Shown here: positions 5,797-12,465 of the stretch, one piece after another | Layout: the number at the start of each line of letters is the position of its first letter | How positions within the stretch are numbered: position 1 is the stretch's first letter | NCBI GenBank assembly: GCA_000996605.1 | Contig: LCOP01000012.1 | Coordinates: 1-13,762, forward strand | Source of the DNA: Parcubacteria group bacterium GW2011_GWA1_47_8 | GTDB taxonomy: Bacteria; Patescibacteriota; Minisyncoccia; Phycocordibacterales; UBA1550 | Length of the DNA: 13,762 nt | Direction: 5' to 3' | The notes under the pieces: model-generated | What the model was told of the DNA's origin: nothing | Database searches by the model: none | What the model saw: only the letters and a program-made list of their open reading frames with translations | Program-made: the position numbers and the translations under genes

Positions 5797-7524
5797 ATGG
5801 CACTCCTCGACACATTTGTCTTTCATGATTTGGTAAAAAAAGAAGACCTCGTGGGGCTTACTGCAAGCATTGAAGGTGGTGCCAATACCGAAGAGACTTT
5901 GCTCGCTTACGGGCTTACCAAAGCAGACATCCTTCGCGGGCGCGGGTTCTATTACAATTTACCCGTGAAAGATCTTCTCGGGAAGGGCGTCCCTTTTGAA
6001 GTTTTAAAATACATTCCGGAAGACTCCGCATCATTTTATCGTTTTGCACCGCTCGGGGTTGCGAACGGGGTTTTGGAGGTGGGGGTGACTGATCCGGAAA
6101 ATATCGCGGCGCGTGATGCGCTTCAGTTTACCGCGACAAAAATGGGCATGCCGTTCAAGATTTTCCTCATTTCAAACGAAGATTTTGAGGTTATTTTGGA
6201 AGGATATCGAGGACTCACGGGCGAGGTTACCAAGGCACTCTCGGAGCTCGAGGTTGACATCAAAGATGCCATTCCTGCTGACATCCTCGCCAAGAAAGAA
6301 TCCTCCGCAAAAGAAGGAGAAGGAAAAATGGCCGCGCATGTGGTCGAGGCGGCCCCCGTGGCAAAGATTGTTGCGGTGGTGCTTCGTCATGCAGTAGAAG
6401 GGGGCGCATCCGATATACACATCGAGCATACTGGAGACCATGTACGCGTGCGGTTTCGCGTTGACGGAGAATTGTTTACCAGTCTGGTACTCCCGCTTAA
6501 TGTGCATAATTCAATAGTTGCGCGCATAAAAATTCTCGCTAATTTGAAACTCGACGAGAAACGCAAACCGCAAGACGGACGGTTCTCGGCGCGTATTGAC
6601 GAACACAAGATAGATTTTCGTGTCTCAACATTTCCTGCGTATTATGGAGAGAAGGTGGTGATGCGCGTCCTTGATACCGAGAAGGGGGTAAAACTTCTCG
6701 ATAATATCGGCTTTCGACCGAGCGACCTCGAGAAAGTGCGGAGCGCCATCGCGCGCCCGTATGGCATCATCCTTATCACTGGACCGACCGGGTCCGGAAA
6801 GTCGACGACGCTCTATTCGATGGTGAACGAGCTTGATCGTGAAAAAATGAATATCGTATCGCTCGAAGACCCGGTCGAATACAACATCGCCGGGATGAAT
6901 CAGTCTCAGGTGCGTCCGGAGATCGGGTATACGTTCGCGACAGGGCTTCGCACGACATTGCGCCAGGACCCCGACATTGTGATGGTCGGAGAGATTCGTG
7001 ACAAGGAGACCGCTCAGCTTGCTATTCAGGCGGCACTTACGGGGCACCTTGTGTTTTCGACACTGCACACCAACAATGCCATTGGTGCTATCCCGCGTCT
7101 TATTGATATGGGGGTTGACCCCTACCTTATCGCCCCGACGCTTGTCCTCTCGGTTGCGCAACGGTTGTTAAAAGTGATTTGCCCTCCAAGCAGGAAACCT
7201 ATGCCCCTCGATGAAGCGATGAGAATGATGGTTGAACGCCAGTTCGCGGATCTTCCGCAGGAGTTCAAAGAGAAACTGAATCTTAATCGGCCATTCCACG
7301 AAGCGGTGCCGTCTCAAGAGTGCGCGTCGGGCACGCGCGGCCGCATGGCGGTTTTTGAGATATTTTCCGTTGATAAGCAGATCGAGCGCATTATTTTGGA
7401 CAACCCCACCGAACCGCGCCTGTGGGAGGCGGCGCGAAAGAATGGCATGCTCACCATAAAAGAAGATGCCATGCTGAAGTCTATGGACGGGCAGGTGACC
7501 TTTCAGGAGTTTAATACGCTCTAG
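5797..7524 (+). CDS. pilB: Type IV pilus extension ATPase PilB
   Basis: 575 aa, full length. The N-terminal MshEN/GspE-N-like region (about 1-150) precedes the PAS-like and RecA-like ATPase domains. Motifs are GASDIHIEH, Walker A GPTGSGKSTT (329-338), the Asp box DPVEYNIAGMNQ, Walker B DPDIVMVGE (391-399) and the His box GHLVFSTLHTN. PilB is the hexameric cytoplasmic motor that drives pilin polymerisation through PilC. The family's zinc site normally has two CxxC pairs. Here the first is CPPS (462-465) and the second CASG (509-512), so one Cys of each pair is lost and classical tetracysteine zinc binding is unlikely. An 84-bp gap separates it from the upstream gene and no strong -10 is visible. 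Confidence 0.96.
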   Translation: MALLDTFVFHDLVKKEDLVGLTASIEGGANTEETLLAYGLTKADILRGRGFYYNLPVKDLLGKGVPFEVLKYIPEDSASFYRFAPLGVANGVLEVGVTDPENIAARDALQFTATKMGMPFKIFLISNEDFEVILEGYRGLTGEVTKALSELEVDIKDAIPADILAKKESSAKEGEGKMAAHVVEAAPVAKIVAVVLRHAVEGGASDIHIEHTGDHVRVRFRVDGELFTSLVLPLNVHNSIVARIKILANLKLDEKRKPQDGRFSARIDEHKIDFRVSTFPAYYGEKVVMRVLDTEKGVKLLDNIGFRPSDLEKVRSAIARPYGIILITGPTGSGKSTTLYSMVNELDREKMNIVSLEDPVEYNIAGMNQSQVRPEIGYTFATGLRTTLRQDPDIVMVGEIRDKETAQLAIQAALTGHLVFSTLHTNNAIGAIPRLIDMGVDPYLIAPTLVLSVAQRLLKVICPPSRKPMPLDEAMRMMVERQFADLPQEFKEKLNLNRPFHEAVPSQECASGTRGRMAVFEIFSVDKQIERIILDNPTEPRLWEAARKNGMLTIKEDAMLKSMDGQVTFQEFNTL

Positions 7525-7542
7525 TATGTACATGGAAACCAG

Positions 7543-7580
7543 ACGTCAAAGTTGTGTTTGCAACATTTCTTATTTGACGT
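7543..7580. repeat. Bulged hairpin after pilB
   Basis: ACGTCAAA (7543-7550) pairs with TTTGACGT (7573-7580), with an inner GTTG/CAAC stem. There is no T-tract. It could be a weak terminator or an mRNA 3' end structure for pilB. Its right arm overlaps the first hairpin of the following mosaic, so the two structures may compete. Confidence 0.4.
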
Positions 7581-7836
7581 TATATAACTGGGTACAATAT
7601 ACACGTCGGCCTCCCGTAGGCACTCCCAATTTCTAGCTCGTTTCACTCGCGAAATTTAGGTCGGCCTCCCGTAGGCACTCCCAATTTCTAGCTCGTTTCA
7701 CTCGCGAAATTTAGGTCGCTCGCACCACAGGAGTACTTCTTGTTTTCTAAGTCGCTTCACTCCCAAGAAAACAAAGTCGCTCGGAAATTCAAACTGGGGA
7801 ATACCCGTTTGATTTCGTTCGCTCGCTTGTGTATAA
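7576..7836 (+). repeat. Hairpin-mosaic repeat, copy upstream of the response regulator
   Basis: Second locus of the mosaic. (i) GACGT-TATAT/ATATA-ACGTC (7576-7607), loop AACTGGGTACA. Then two extra 55-bp units. (ii) TTGTTTTCT/AGAAAACAA (7740-7774) with a 17-nt loop that matches 13/17 of the pilM copy. (iii) A bulged hairpin at 7785-7815, then GCTCGC and TTGTGTATAA. The conserved parts are loops and junctions (TCGC..CACTC, GTCGCTCG); the stems differ between loci but remain complementary. It fills the 320-bp gap between pilB and the regulator. Confidence 0.8.
7605..7714 (+). repeat. Two identical tandem 55-bp units
   Basis: Unit 1 (7605-7659) and unit 2 (7660-7714) are identical, and the first bases of a third (GTCG) follow. 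Each contains a small hairpin GCCT/AGGC and a larger one with arms AATTTC/GAAATT around TAGCTCGTTTCACTCGC. A diverged copy is inverted at 128-181. Only two units with no spacers, so this is not a CRISPR array. Confidence 0.9.
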
Positions 7837-7837
7837 T
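7809..7837 (+). promoter_or_regulatory. Promoter of the response regulator, leaderless
   Basis: -35 TTGATT (7809-7814), 17-bp spacer, perfect -10 TATAAT (7832-7837). The ATG at 7845 is only 7 nt beyond the -10, so transcription should start at or within a base of the start codon. The -35 lies in the right arm of the last mosaic hairpin and the -10 in the mosaic tail. Confidence 0.7.
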
Positions 7838-7844
7838 AACCGTT

Positions 7845-8261
7845 ATGGAAGATAAAAAAGAAGGAGTAAAGAAAATACTGATTGTTGATGATGATAAATT
7901 CCTCCTCGACATGTATACGATTAAGTTAAAGGAGAAAGGGTTTGATGTTACACCAACGAGGGAAAGCACTGATGTACTGAACAGATTGAGGGGAGGAGAG
8001 ACCCCCGATGTCATGCTTCTCGATATTGTCATGCCGGCGATGGACGGTTTCGAGCTTTTGGCCGCTATCAAGAAAGAGAACTTGGCGCCACACGCAAAAA
8101 TTATTATTCTTTCAAACCTTGGTCTGCCGTCGGATATCGAGAGAGGGCGCGAACTGGGAGCGAATGGCTATGTGGTGAAAGCGTCATCGACCCCATCGAT
8201 GGTGGTGGAAAGGGTCATCGCGACACTTAATGGCGAGGAATTATTTCAAAAAGTTGATTAA
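7845..8261 (+). CDS. Stand-alone CheY-like response regulator
   Basis: 138 aa, a receiver domain alone with no output domain. The acidic pocket is D15-D16-D17 after ILIV, the phosphoacceptor is D60 in MLLDIVMP, and the switch region is IILSNLG with the conserved Lys in GYVVKASS. A short charged N-terminal extension (MEDKKEGVKK) precedes the fold. ATG 7845 is chosen because it sits 7 nt after a perfect TATAAT; the frame stays open upstream, but that part crosses the repeat mosaic. It lies 6 bp before pilT and between the extension and retraction ATPase genes, so its likely role is to adjust pilus motor activity in response to an unlinked histidine kinase. That role is inferred from context. 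Confidence 0.92.
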   Translation: MEDKKEGVKKILIVDDDKFLLDMYTIKLKEKGFDVTPTRESTDVLNRLRGGETPDVMLLDIVMPAMDGFELLAAIKKENLAPHAKIIILSNLGLPSDIERGRELGANGYVVKASSTPSMVVERVIATLNGEELFQKVD

Positions 8262-8267
8262 GGTATT

Positions 8268-9338
8268 ATGAGAAACCACAAAGAGGAACTCGAGGACTTG
8301 ATTGTACGCGTCATAAATGAAGGCGCATCAGATTTGCATATTGCCGCAGACCATTATCCCACGATTCGCGTCGCGGGTAACCTCATGCCCCTCATGAACA
8401 CCCGCGTGATGTCCCCTGAAGACACGATGGGGTTTGTGAGCGAGCTTTTGACCCCTGAATTCAAAAAACGATTCTTAGAAAATAAAGAAATCGATTTTTC
8501 CTATAATTTTCATGAAAAAGGGCGATTCCGTGGCAATGCTTTTTTCCAAAAAGGCGCCGTAGGTATCTCCCTACGTGCCGTGCCTACGCAAGTTAAAACA
8601 TTGACCGAGCTTAACTTGCCCCCTATCCTCGAGCTCTTCACGCGCAGGAAGCAAGGGTTTTTTCTCGTCGTCGGTCCCGTCGGGCAAGGCAAGTCGACTA
8701 CCCTCGCATCCATGATTGAGCTCGTGAACCAAGAACGTTCAGAGCATATTGTGACCATCGAAGATCCTATCGAATACCTCTTTGTTTCCCAGAAGTCAGT
8801 GATTGATCAGCGCGAGGCAGGCATTGACACTAAAAGCTTCAAGACAGGGCTCCAAGCGACTTTTCGCCAAGATGTGGATATCATTATGATTGGGGAAATG
8901 CGTGATCCCGAAACTATCTCTACGGCGGTGACGGCGGCAGAAACGGGGCACCTCGTGCTTTCGACGCTCCATACGAATAATGCTTCGCAGACGATTAACC
9001 GCATCATTGACTCGTTCCCCGGAGACCAGCAGTCGCAGATTCGCGTACAGCTTGCGGGGAGTCTCCTGGGCATATTTTCGCAACGCCTTATTCCACGCAT
9101 TTCGGGTGGACTCCTGCCCGGTTACGAGCTTTTGATCAACAACGACGCCGTCTCGAGCCTTATTCGCGAGGGGCGCACGCATGAAATCGATATCGTAATC
9201 GAGACGGGGATGAAGGATGGCATGATCGATATGAACCGAAGTCTCGCGGACTTGGTGCGCAAGGGTGAGATCACTCCCGAAAACGCGCTTCTCTACTCGT
9301 TCAATCCAAAAGGTCTTGAGCGTATGCTCCAGTTTTAA
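8268..9338 (+). CDS. pilT: Type IV pilus retraction ATPase PilT
   Basis: 356 aa, usual length. An N-terminal PAS-like domain (GASDLHIAADHYPTIRVAG) precedes the RecA-like domain. Walker A reads GPVGQGKSTT (136-145), where most PilT proteins have GPTGSGKSTT. The Asp box is EDPIEYLF, Walker B DVDIIMIGE (202-210) and the His box GHLVLSTLHTN. The C-terminal region has LIREGRTHEIDIVIETG, matching the PilT AIRNLIRE/Q region in part. PilT depolymerises the pilus and powers twitching and DNA uptake. It starts 6 bp after the regulator stop and is probably co-transcribed with it. Confidence 0.95.
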   Translation: MRNHKEELEDLIVRVINEGASDLHIAADHYPTIRVAGNLMPLMNTRVMSPEDTMGFVSELLTPEFKKRFLENKEIDFSYNFHEKGRFRGNAFFQKGAVGISLRAVPTQVKTLTELNLPPILELFTRRKQGFFLVVGPVGQGKSTTLASMIELVNQERSEHIVTIEDPIEYLFVSQKSVIDQREAGIDTKSFKTGLQATFRQDVDIIMIGEMRDPETISTAVTAAETGHLVLSTLHTNNASQTINRIIDSFPGDQQSQIRVQLAGSLLGIFSQRLIPRISGGLLPGYELLINNDAVSSLIREGRTHEIDIVIETGMKDGMIDMNRSLADLVRKGEITPENALLYSFNPKGLERMLQF

Positions 9339-9389
9339 CTCGAGAACTCGTCTTAAAAATAATGGGTAGCCAAGCGATTTAGTGGGTGA

Positions 9390-9395
9390 TATACT
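9390..9395 (+). promoter_or_regulatory. Extended -10 box upstream of pilC
   Basis: TATACT preceded by TGA, 67 nt before the pilC ATG, in the 124-bp pilT-pilC gap. It predicts a leader of about 60 nt, longer than at the other genes here. No clear -35 is visible. Confidence 0.45.
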
Positions 9396-9462
9396 ATAAA
9401 GTGTAATTATTATTTTGTGCACATACTAAGCGGTTATTTTTGAGACGGGGTCTCCTTACTAT

Positions 9463-10659
9463 ATGTTATTCGAATATAAAGCGATTGCGAAAGACAAACG
9501 GGAAGTAATCGGCGATATTGAGGCGCTCAGTCAAGACGTAGCACTCAACTCTCTTCAGCGCGGTGGGTTTATTGTGGTTTCTATAAAGCCGGTAGGGGAA
9601 AAGTCACTCTTTGAATACGATCTCAATATTTTCTCGCGGGTATCACTCAAGGATGTCGCGATCATCTCGCGGCAGATTGCGACGCTCCTCGAGGCGCATG
9701 TTCCCGCGCTCAAGACATTTCGGCTTTTGGCAAGCGAAGCGGAAAAGCCTGCGCTTCGAACGAAATTAACCGAAATCAGTGATGATATTCAAAACGGCGT
9801 TTCTATCCCTGACGCGCTCTACAAACACCCCAGTGTTTTTTCTGATTTTTTTGTAAATATGGTGCGGGGAGGAGAGGAATCCGGCAAACTCCCGGAGACG
9901 TTTATCGCGCTTGCGGATTATCTCGAACGTACCAATGAAATAATCTCAAAGGTGCGTGGCGCGCTTATTTACCCGGCGTTCGTCATTTTTACCTTTATTG
10001 TGGTGATGACTCTCATGTTCATTTTTGTCATTCCGAGCCTCGCGGTGACTCTGACCGCAAGCGGGCAAGAGATTCCCATTTACACCAAAATAGTGCTCGG
10101 TATCAGCGAGTTTCTCGTCAATTATGGATTATTTTTCCTTCTTTTTATTATTGCGGCGTTATTTATTGCATGGAGATACACACGGGGGACGAATTTTATC
10201 GCGCGCGCGCAGATTTGGACACCGGCAATAGGGAACCTGTATCGCATGCTCTACCTTTCGCGCATTGCAGACAATATGCACACGATGCTTTCAAATGGTA
10301 TTTCGATGGTGCGTGCGGTGGAGATTACCGCGACGGTGGTAGATAACCCAATCTATCGGGGGATTCTAGAGAACGCCGCGGCTACCATCAAAGGCGGAGC
10401 GCCTCTTTCCGCCGCGTTCACTGGACATCCGGAAATCCCCAACGTTATGCTTCAGATGATCAAAGTCGGCGAAGAAACTGGCGAGATTGGCAATATCTTG
10501 CAAAAGCTCGCGGTGTTCTATCAGCGTGAAGTGACCAATGCCATCAACACCGTCGTTTCGCTTATCGAGCCGGTGATGATTATCTTGCTCGGTCTCGGCG
10601 TCGGTGGCGTGCTCGCCTCGGTGCTCATCCCTATCTACCAAGTTGCGGGGAATATCTAA
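9463..10659 (+). CDS. pilC: Type IV pilus platform protein PilC
   Basis: 398 aa, normal length. Two T2SSF domains (about 60-180 and 265-385), each with the family pattern, e.g. ISRQIATLLEAHVPALKTFRLLA and LSRIADNMHTMLSNGISMVRAVEI, and MVRGGEESGKLPE / MIKVGEETGEIGN as the paired signatures. Three transmembrane regions lie at about 168-192, 216-236 and 370-392. PilC is the inner-membrane rotor that the PilB and PilT hexamers turn during pilin insertion or removal. Confidence 0.95.
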   Translation: MLFEYKAIAKDKREVIGDIEALSQDVALNSLQRGGFIVVSIKPVGEKSLFEYDLNIFSRVSLKDVAIISRQIATLLEAHVPALKTFRLLASEAEKPALRTKLTEISDDIQNGVSIPDALYKHPSVFSDFFVNMVRGGEESGKLPETFIALADYLERTNEIISKVRGALIYPAFVIFTFIVVMTLMFIFVIPSLAVTLTASGQEIPIYTKIVLGISEFLVNYGLFFLLFIIAALFIAWRYTRGTNFIARAQIWTPAIGNLYRMLYLSRIADNMHTMLSNGISMVRAVEITATVVDNPIYRGILENAAATIKGGAPLSAAFTGHPEIPNVMLQMIKVGEETGEIGNILQKLAVFYQREVTNAINTVVSLIEPVMIILLGLGVGGVLASVLIPIYQVAGNI

Positions 10660-10838
10660 GGGGGTGGAATGTAGAATGTGGAATGTCGAATATGGAAGGT
10701 GGGGGGCGGGATTTTTAATTTAGAATATGGAATTTGGAGAAAAACGAACTCAGTATCCTACATCCATTCTTCATTTCATATTCAATATTCCATATTCTAT
10801 ATTTTATTCTATTCGGTTCGGTTATCCACACCACCCCC
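10660..10838. repeat. Large imperfect inverted repeat of degenerate GAATAT-type units
   Basis: The outer arms GGGGGTGG (10660-10667) and CCACCCCC (10831-10838) are complementary. The left side has tandem units of about 7-8 bp (GAATGTA, GAATGTG, GAATGTC, GAATATG) and a second block TAGAATATGGAATTTGGAG. The right side (about 10770-10815) has the complementary form ATTCAATATTCCATATTC. It starts right after the pilC stop. The same motif appears at 13733-13762. Confidence 0.7.
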
Positions 10839-10847
10839 TTTACATCC

Positions 10848-10876
10848 TTGCGGAGCTTCTTTTTCGGCGGTATAAT
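10848..10876 (+). promoter_or_regulatory. Pilin promoter
   Basis: -35 TTGCGG (10848-10853), 17-bp spacer, perfect -10 TATAAT (10871-10876). The pilin ATG is 162 nt downstream of the -10, predicting a leader of about 155 nt. Confidence 0.6.
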
Positions 10877-10882
10877 AGTTAA

Positions 10883-11038
10883 AGGTGAGAAGAGGCGGGT
10901 ACATTCGTCTCTTCGAACATGTTAGGTTCGGTGTTAGCTAAGAGGGCGGTTGATGGCCATGCCGCGCTCCGGTGCGATTGGTTTAGGTTCGGTTCTCAAA
11001 AACGATTATCAGATAGATTTATCAGTTTTCTAAAAAAT
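10883..11038 (+). promoter_or_regulatory. Long pilin mRNA leader with a duplicated motif
   Basis: The segment from the predicted start site to the pilin ATG is about 155 nt. It has two direct copies of TTAGGTTCGGT (10922-10932 and 10983-10993) around a GC-rich middle. I could not match it to a known riboswitch. The frame of the pilin is also open through 10919-11038, but that part lacks protein-like character and would bury the prepilin signal. Confidence 0.35.
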
Positions 11039-11521
11039 ATGAACAAAAAAGGTTTTACACTTATCGAACTTCTCGTCGTGATTGCCATCATTGGCATCCT
11101 CGCGTCGGTCGTTCTCGCGTCGCTCAACTCGGCACGTGGAAAGGGGGCAGATGCGGCGATCAAGGCAAATTTAGCAAATCTTCGCGCACAAGCTGAGCTT
11201 TATTATGACGGGGCTGGTGCATCTACTTATGGTGTTGCTGGTAACTGTAGTGTATCTAGTGCGGGAGCTATTACTGCTGTGTCGGGTACCTGCACGGGCG
11301 CTACAACTCTTGTAGGTGATGTCACCTTCATAAACGGAGTGAAGGCAGCGGCAAGTGGTGCTGGTGCTACTGCGTGGGCTAACGTTAACGCTACTGCACC
11401 ACAAACGTGGGCTGTTTGGGTTCCATTGAAGGCTGCTGCAAATACATGGCAGTGTGTAGACTCAACAGGTGTGGCTAAAACACTTACCACTGCTCCAGCT
11501 ACAACAGCTGTTGCTTGTTAA
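11039..11521 (+). CDS. Type IV pilin precursor (likely major pilin)
   Basis: 160 aa. Class III-type prepilin signal MNKKG|FTLIELLVVIAIIGIL: cleavage after Gly5, N-methylated Phe as mature residue 1, Glu as mature residue 5, then a hydrophobic helix. The globular part is rich in Ala, Thr, Gly and Val and has four Cys (70, 85, 139, 160), the last being the terminal residue, enough for two disulfides. ATG 11039 is chosen because it gives the exact short leader; an upstream in-frame ATG at 10919 would add 40 non-signal residues. Codon use in the 3' half favours GCT and ACT over the GCG/GCC common in neighbouring genes, which fits high expression. Own promoter and own terminator also suggest strong independent transcription. 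Confidence 0.95.
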   Translation: MNKKGFTLIELLVVIAIIGILASVVLASLNSARGKGADAAIKANLANLRAQAELYYDGAGASTYGVAGNCSVSSAGAITAVSGTCTGATTLVGDVTFINGVKAAASGAGATAWANVNATAPQTWAVWVPLKAAANTWQCVDSTGVAKTLTTAPATTAVAC

Positions 11522-11554
11522 TCAGGGGAAAAGGGGTCAGGAGCCTTTCTCAAC

Positions 11555-11584
11555 AAAAAATCCCGCACTTGTGCGGGTTTTTTT
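11555..11584. terminator. Intrinsic terminator after the pilin gene
   Basis: CCCGCAC, loop TT, GTGCGGG (11562-11577), followed by seven Ts and preceded by six As, so it could act in both directions. It lies 34-63 nt past the pilin stop. Confidence 0.92.
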
Positions 11585-11616
11585 GTTTGAGAACAAGATA
11601 ATATCCTGATACGCTA

Positions 11617-11658
11617 ACTATCCACATCTTCAAGTCATGACTTGAAGATGTGGATAGT
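11617..11658. repeat. Perfect 42-bp palindrome upstream of the PaaX/Cas2-like gene
   Basis: A perfect dyad centred between 11637 and 11638 (inner core CTTCAAGTCATGACTTGAAG), with outer arms ACTATCCACAT and ATGTGGATAGT. Its right arm overlaps the -35 region of the following gene. A near-copy lies at 12466-12517. Confidence 0.95.
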
Positions 11659-11662
11659 GTGA

Positions 11663-11668
11663 TATACT
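11663..11668 (+). promoter_or_regulatory. Extended -10 box of the PaaX/Cas2-like gene
   Basis: TATACT preceded by TGA, 10 nt before the ATG at 11679. The -35 position (about 11640-11647, ACTTGA/TTGAAG) lies inside the palindrome's right arm, so a protein bound there would block the polymerase. Confidence 0.65.
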
Positions 11669-11678
11669 GATAGGTACC

Positions 11679-12242
11679 ATGAGGAGTATGAAGGACTATC
11701 AATACGGCGAACTCACAAAAGAGATATTGAAGGGTCTTGCGGTTGGCGGTTTCATTGTTGCGATGGTTGCAATGCCGGGGCTCGCGTACATCATGCCTCT
11801 TTTTAAACCAAGAGGGGCAAAAGATAGATATCGGATCAAGTGTGCGGTTGAAAGCCTTCACAAAAAGAAATTAGTGAATATTTATACAAAGAACGGCAAT
11901 GAAATCGTGGAAATTACGAAAGAGGGAAGGAAAAAAGTTCTTGAATACAACCTCGATGAGATGAAGCTCAAGGTTCCTAAAAAGTGGGACGGATGGTGGC
12001 GCATTGTAATGTTTGATATTCCTCAGTCAAAAAAGAAAGCGCGCGATGCGGTGAGCCGGAAGATAAAGGAGCTCGGTTTGTATCCTATTCAAAAATCCGT
12101 TTTTGTATCACCCTATCTGTGCAAAAATGAGATTGATTTTATCGGCGAGTTCTTTGGCGTGCGAGACCGTATCATCTATATCAAGGCGAAAGAGATTGAA
12201 GGCGTACGGAAACTTAAGGAATACTTTGACATTTCTTACTGA
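11679..12242 (+). CDS. PaaX/Cas2-like winged-helix regulator
   Basis: 187 aa. A hydrophobic helix at about 15-42 (GLAVGGFIVAMVAMPGLAYIMP) may be membrane-associated. A winged-helix segment at about 49-90 follows (DRYRIKCAVESLHKKKLVN..IVEITKEGRKKVLEY). A ferredoxin-like Cas2-type domain covers about 104-187 (WWRIVMFDIP, ELGLYPIQKSVFVSPYLC, RIIYIKAKEI), with Asp113 at the place of the Cas2 beta-1 Asp. The wHTH-Cas2-like order is that of PaaX-type transcription repressors, and proteins of this kind are common in Patescibacteria, where they are often labelled Cas2 without any CRISPR. No cas1 or array is present here. Flanking palindromes and an operator-like overlap of its promoter suggest autoregulation. 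ATG 11679 fits the -10 distance; ATG 11688 is an alternative. Confidence 0.8.
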   Translation: MRSMKDYQYGELTKEILKGLAVGGFIVAMVAMPGLAYIMPLFKPRGAKDRYRIKCAVESLHKKKLVNIYTKNGNEIVEITKEGRKKVLEYNLDEMKLKVPKKWDGWWRIVMFDIPQSKKKARDAVSRKIKELGLYPIQKSVFVSPYLCKNEIDFIGEFFGVRDRIIYIKAKEIEGVRKLKEYFDISY

Positions 12243-12421
12243 CCTTTTCTCCTTACTCTAGTCAGAGCAAAGGTGATGACTTTTATGCTCTCGCGCAGTT
12301 TTGGAGCGCGGAAACCCTTGAACCGTACTTGTCGGTACGGCGAAAAGGGTTTCCGCGGGAAAGACAAGCGAGGGATGAAAGTGGCGCGTTTTTCACTAAC
12401 GTAATGCGAAAAGGTCAGTAA
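12236..12421. repeat. 186-nt imperfect palindrome at the 3' end of the regulator gene
   Basis: The outer arms TTACTGACCTTTTC (12236-12249) and GAAAAGGTCAGTAA (12408-12421) are perfect complements, and the left arm contains the gene's TGA stop. TTAC/GTAA and TAGT/ACTA blocks continue the pairing inward. The centre is a strong hairpin with CGCGGAAACCCTT/AAGGGTTTCCGCG arms around CCGTAC/GTACGG. There is no T-tract, so it is not a standard terminator. Confidence 0.8.
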
Positions 12422-12465
12422 TTGGGCAGGAAATAGTAGCCCAACAAAAGTACCATTAAGCCAAG

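Noticed and set aside
7605..7714. A short CRISPR array from the repeated 55-bp unit.
   Set aside because: The two units abut with no spacers, and the unit occurs singly elsewhere as part of a hairpin mosaic.
10678..10925. Small plus-strand frames of 63-65 codons between pilC and the pilin.
   Set aside because: They translate the GAATAT-type inverted repeat and the pilin promoter and have no protein-like character.
10919..11038. A 40-residue N-terminal extension of the pilin.
   Set aside because: The in-frame ATG at 11039 gives an exact short prepilin leader; the extension would bury it.
11679..12242. A CRISPR-Cas locus, suggested by the Cas2-like domain.
   Set aside because: There is no array, no cas1 and no effector. 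The wHTH plus Cas2-like order is that of PaaX-type regulators.
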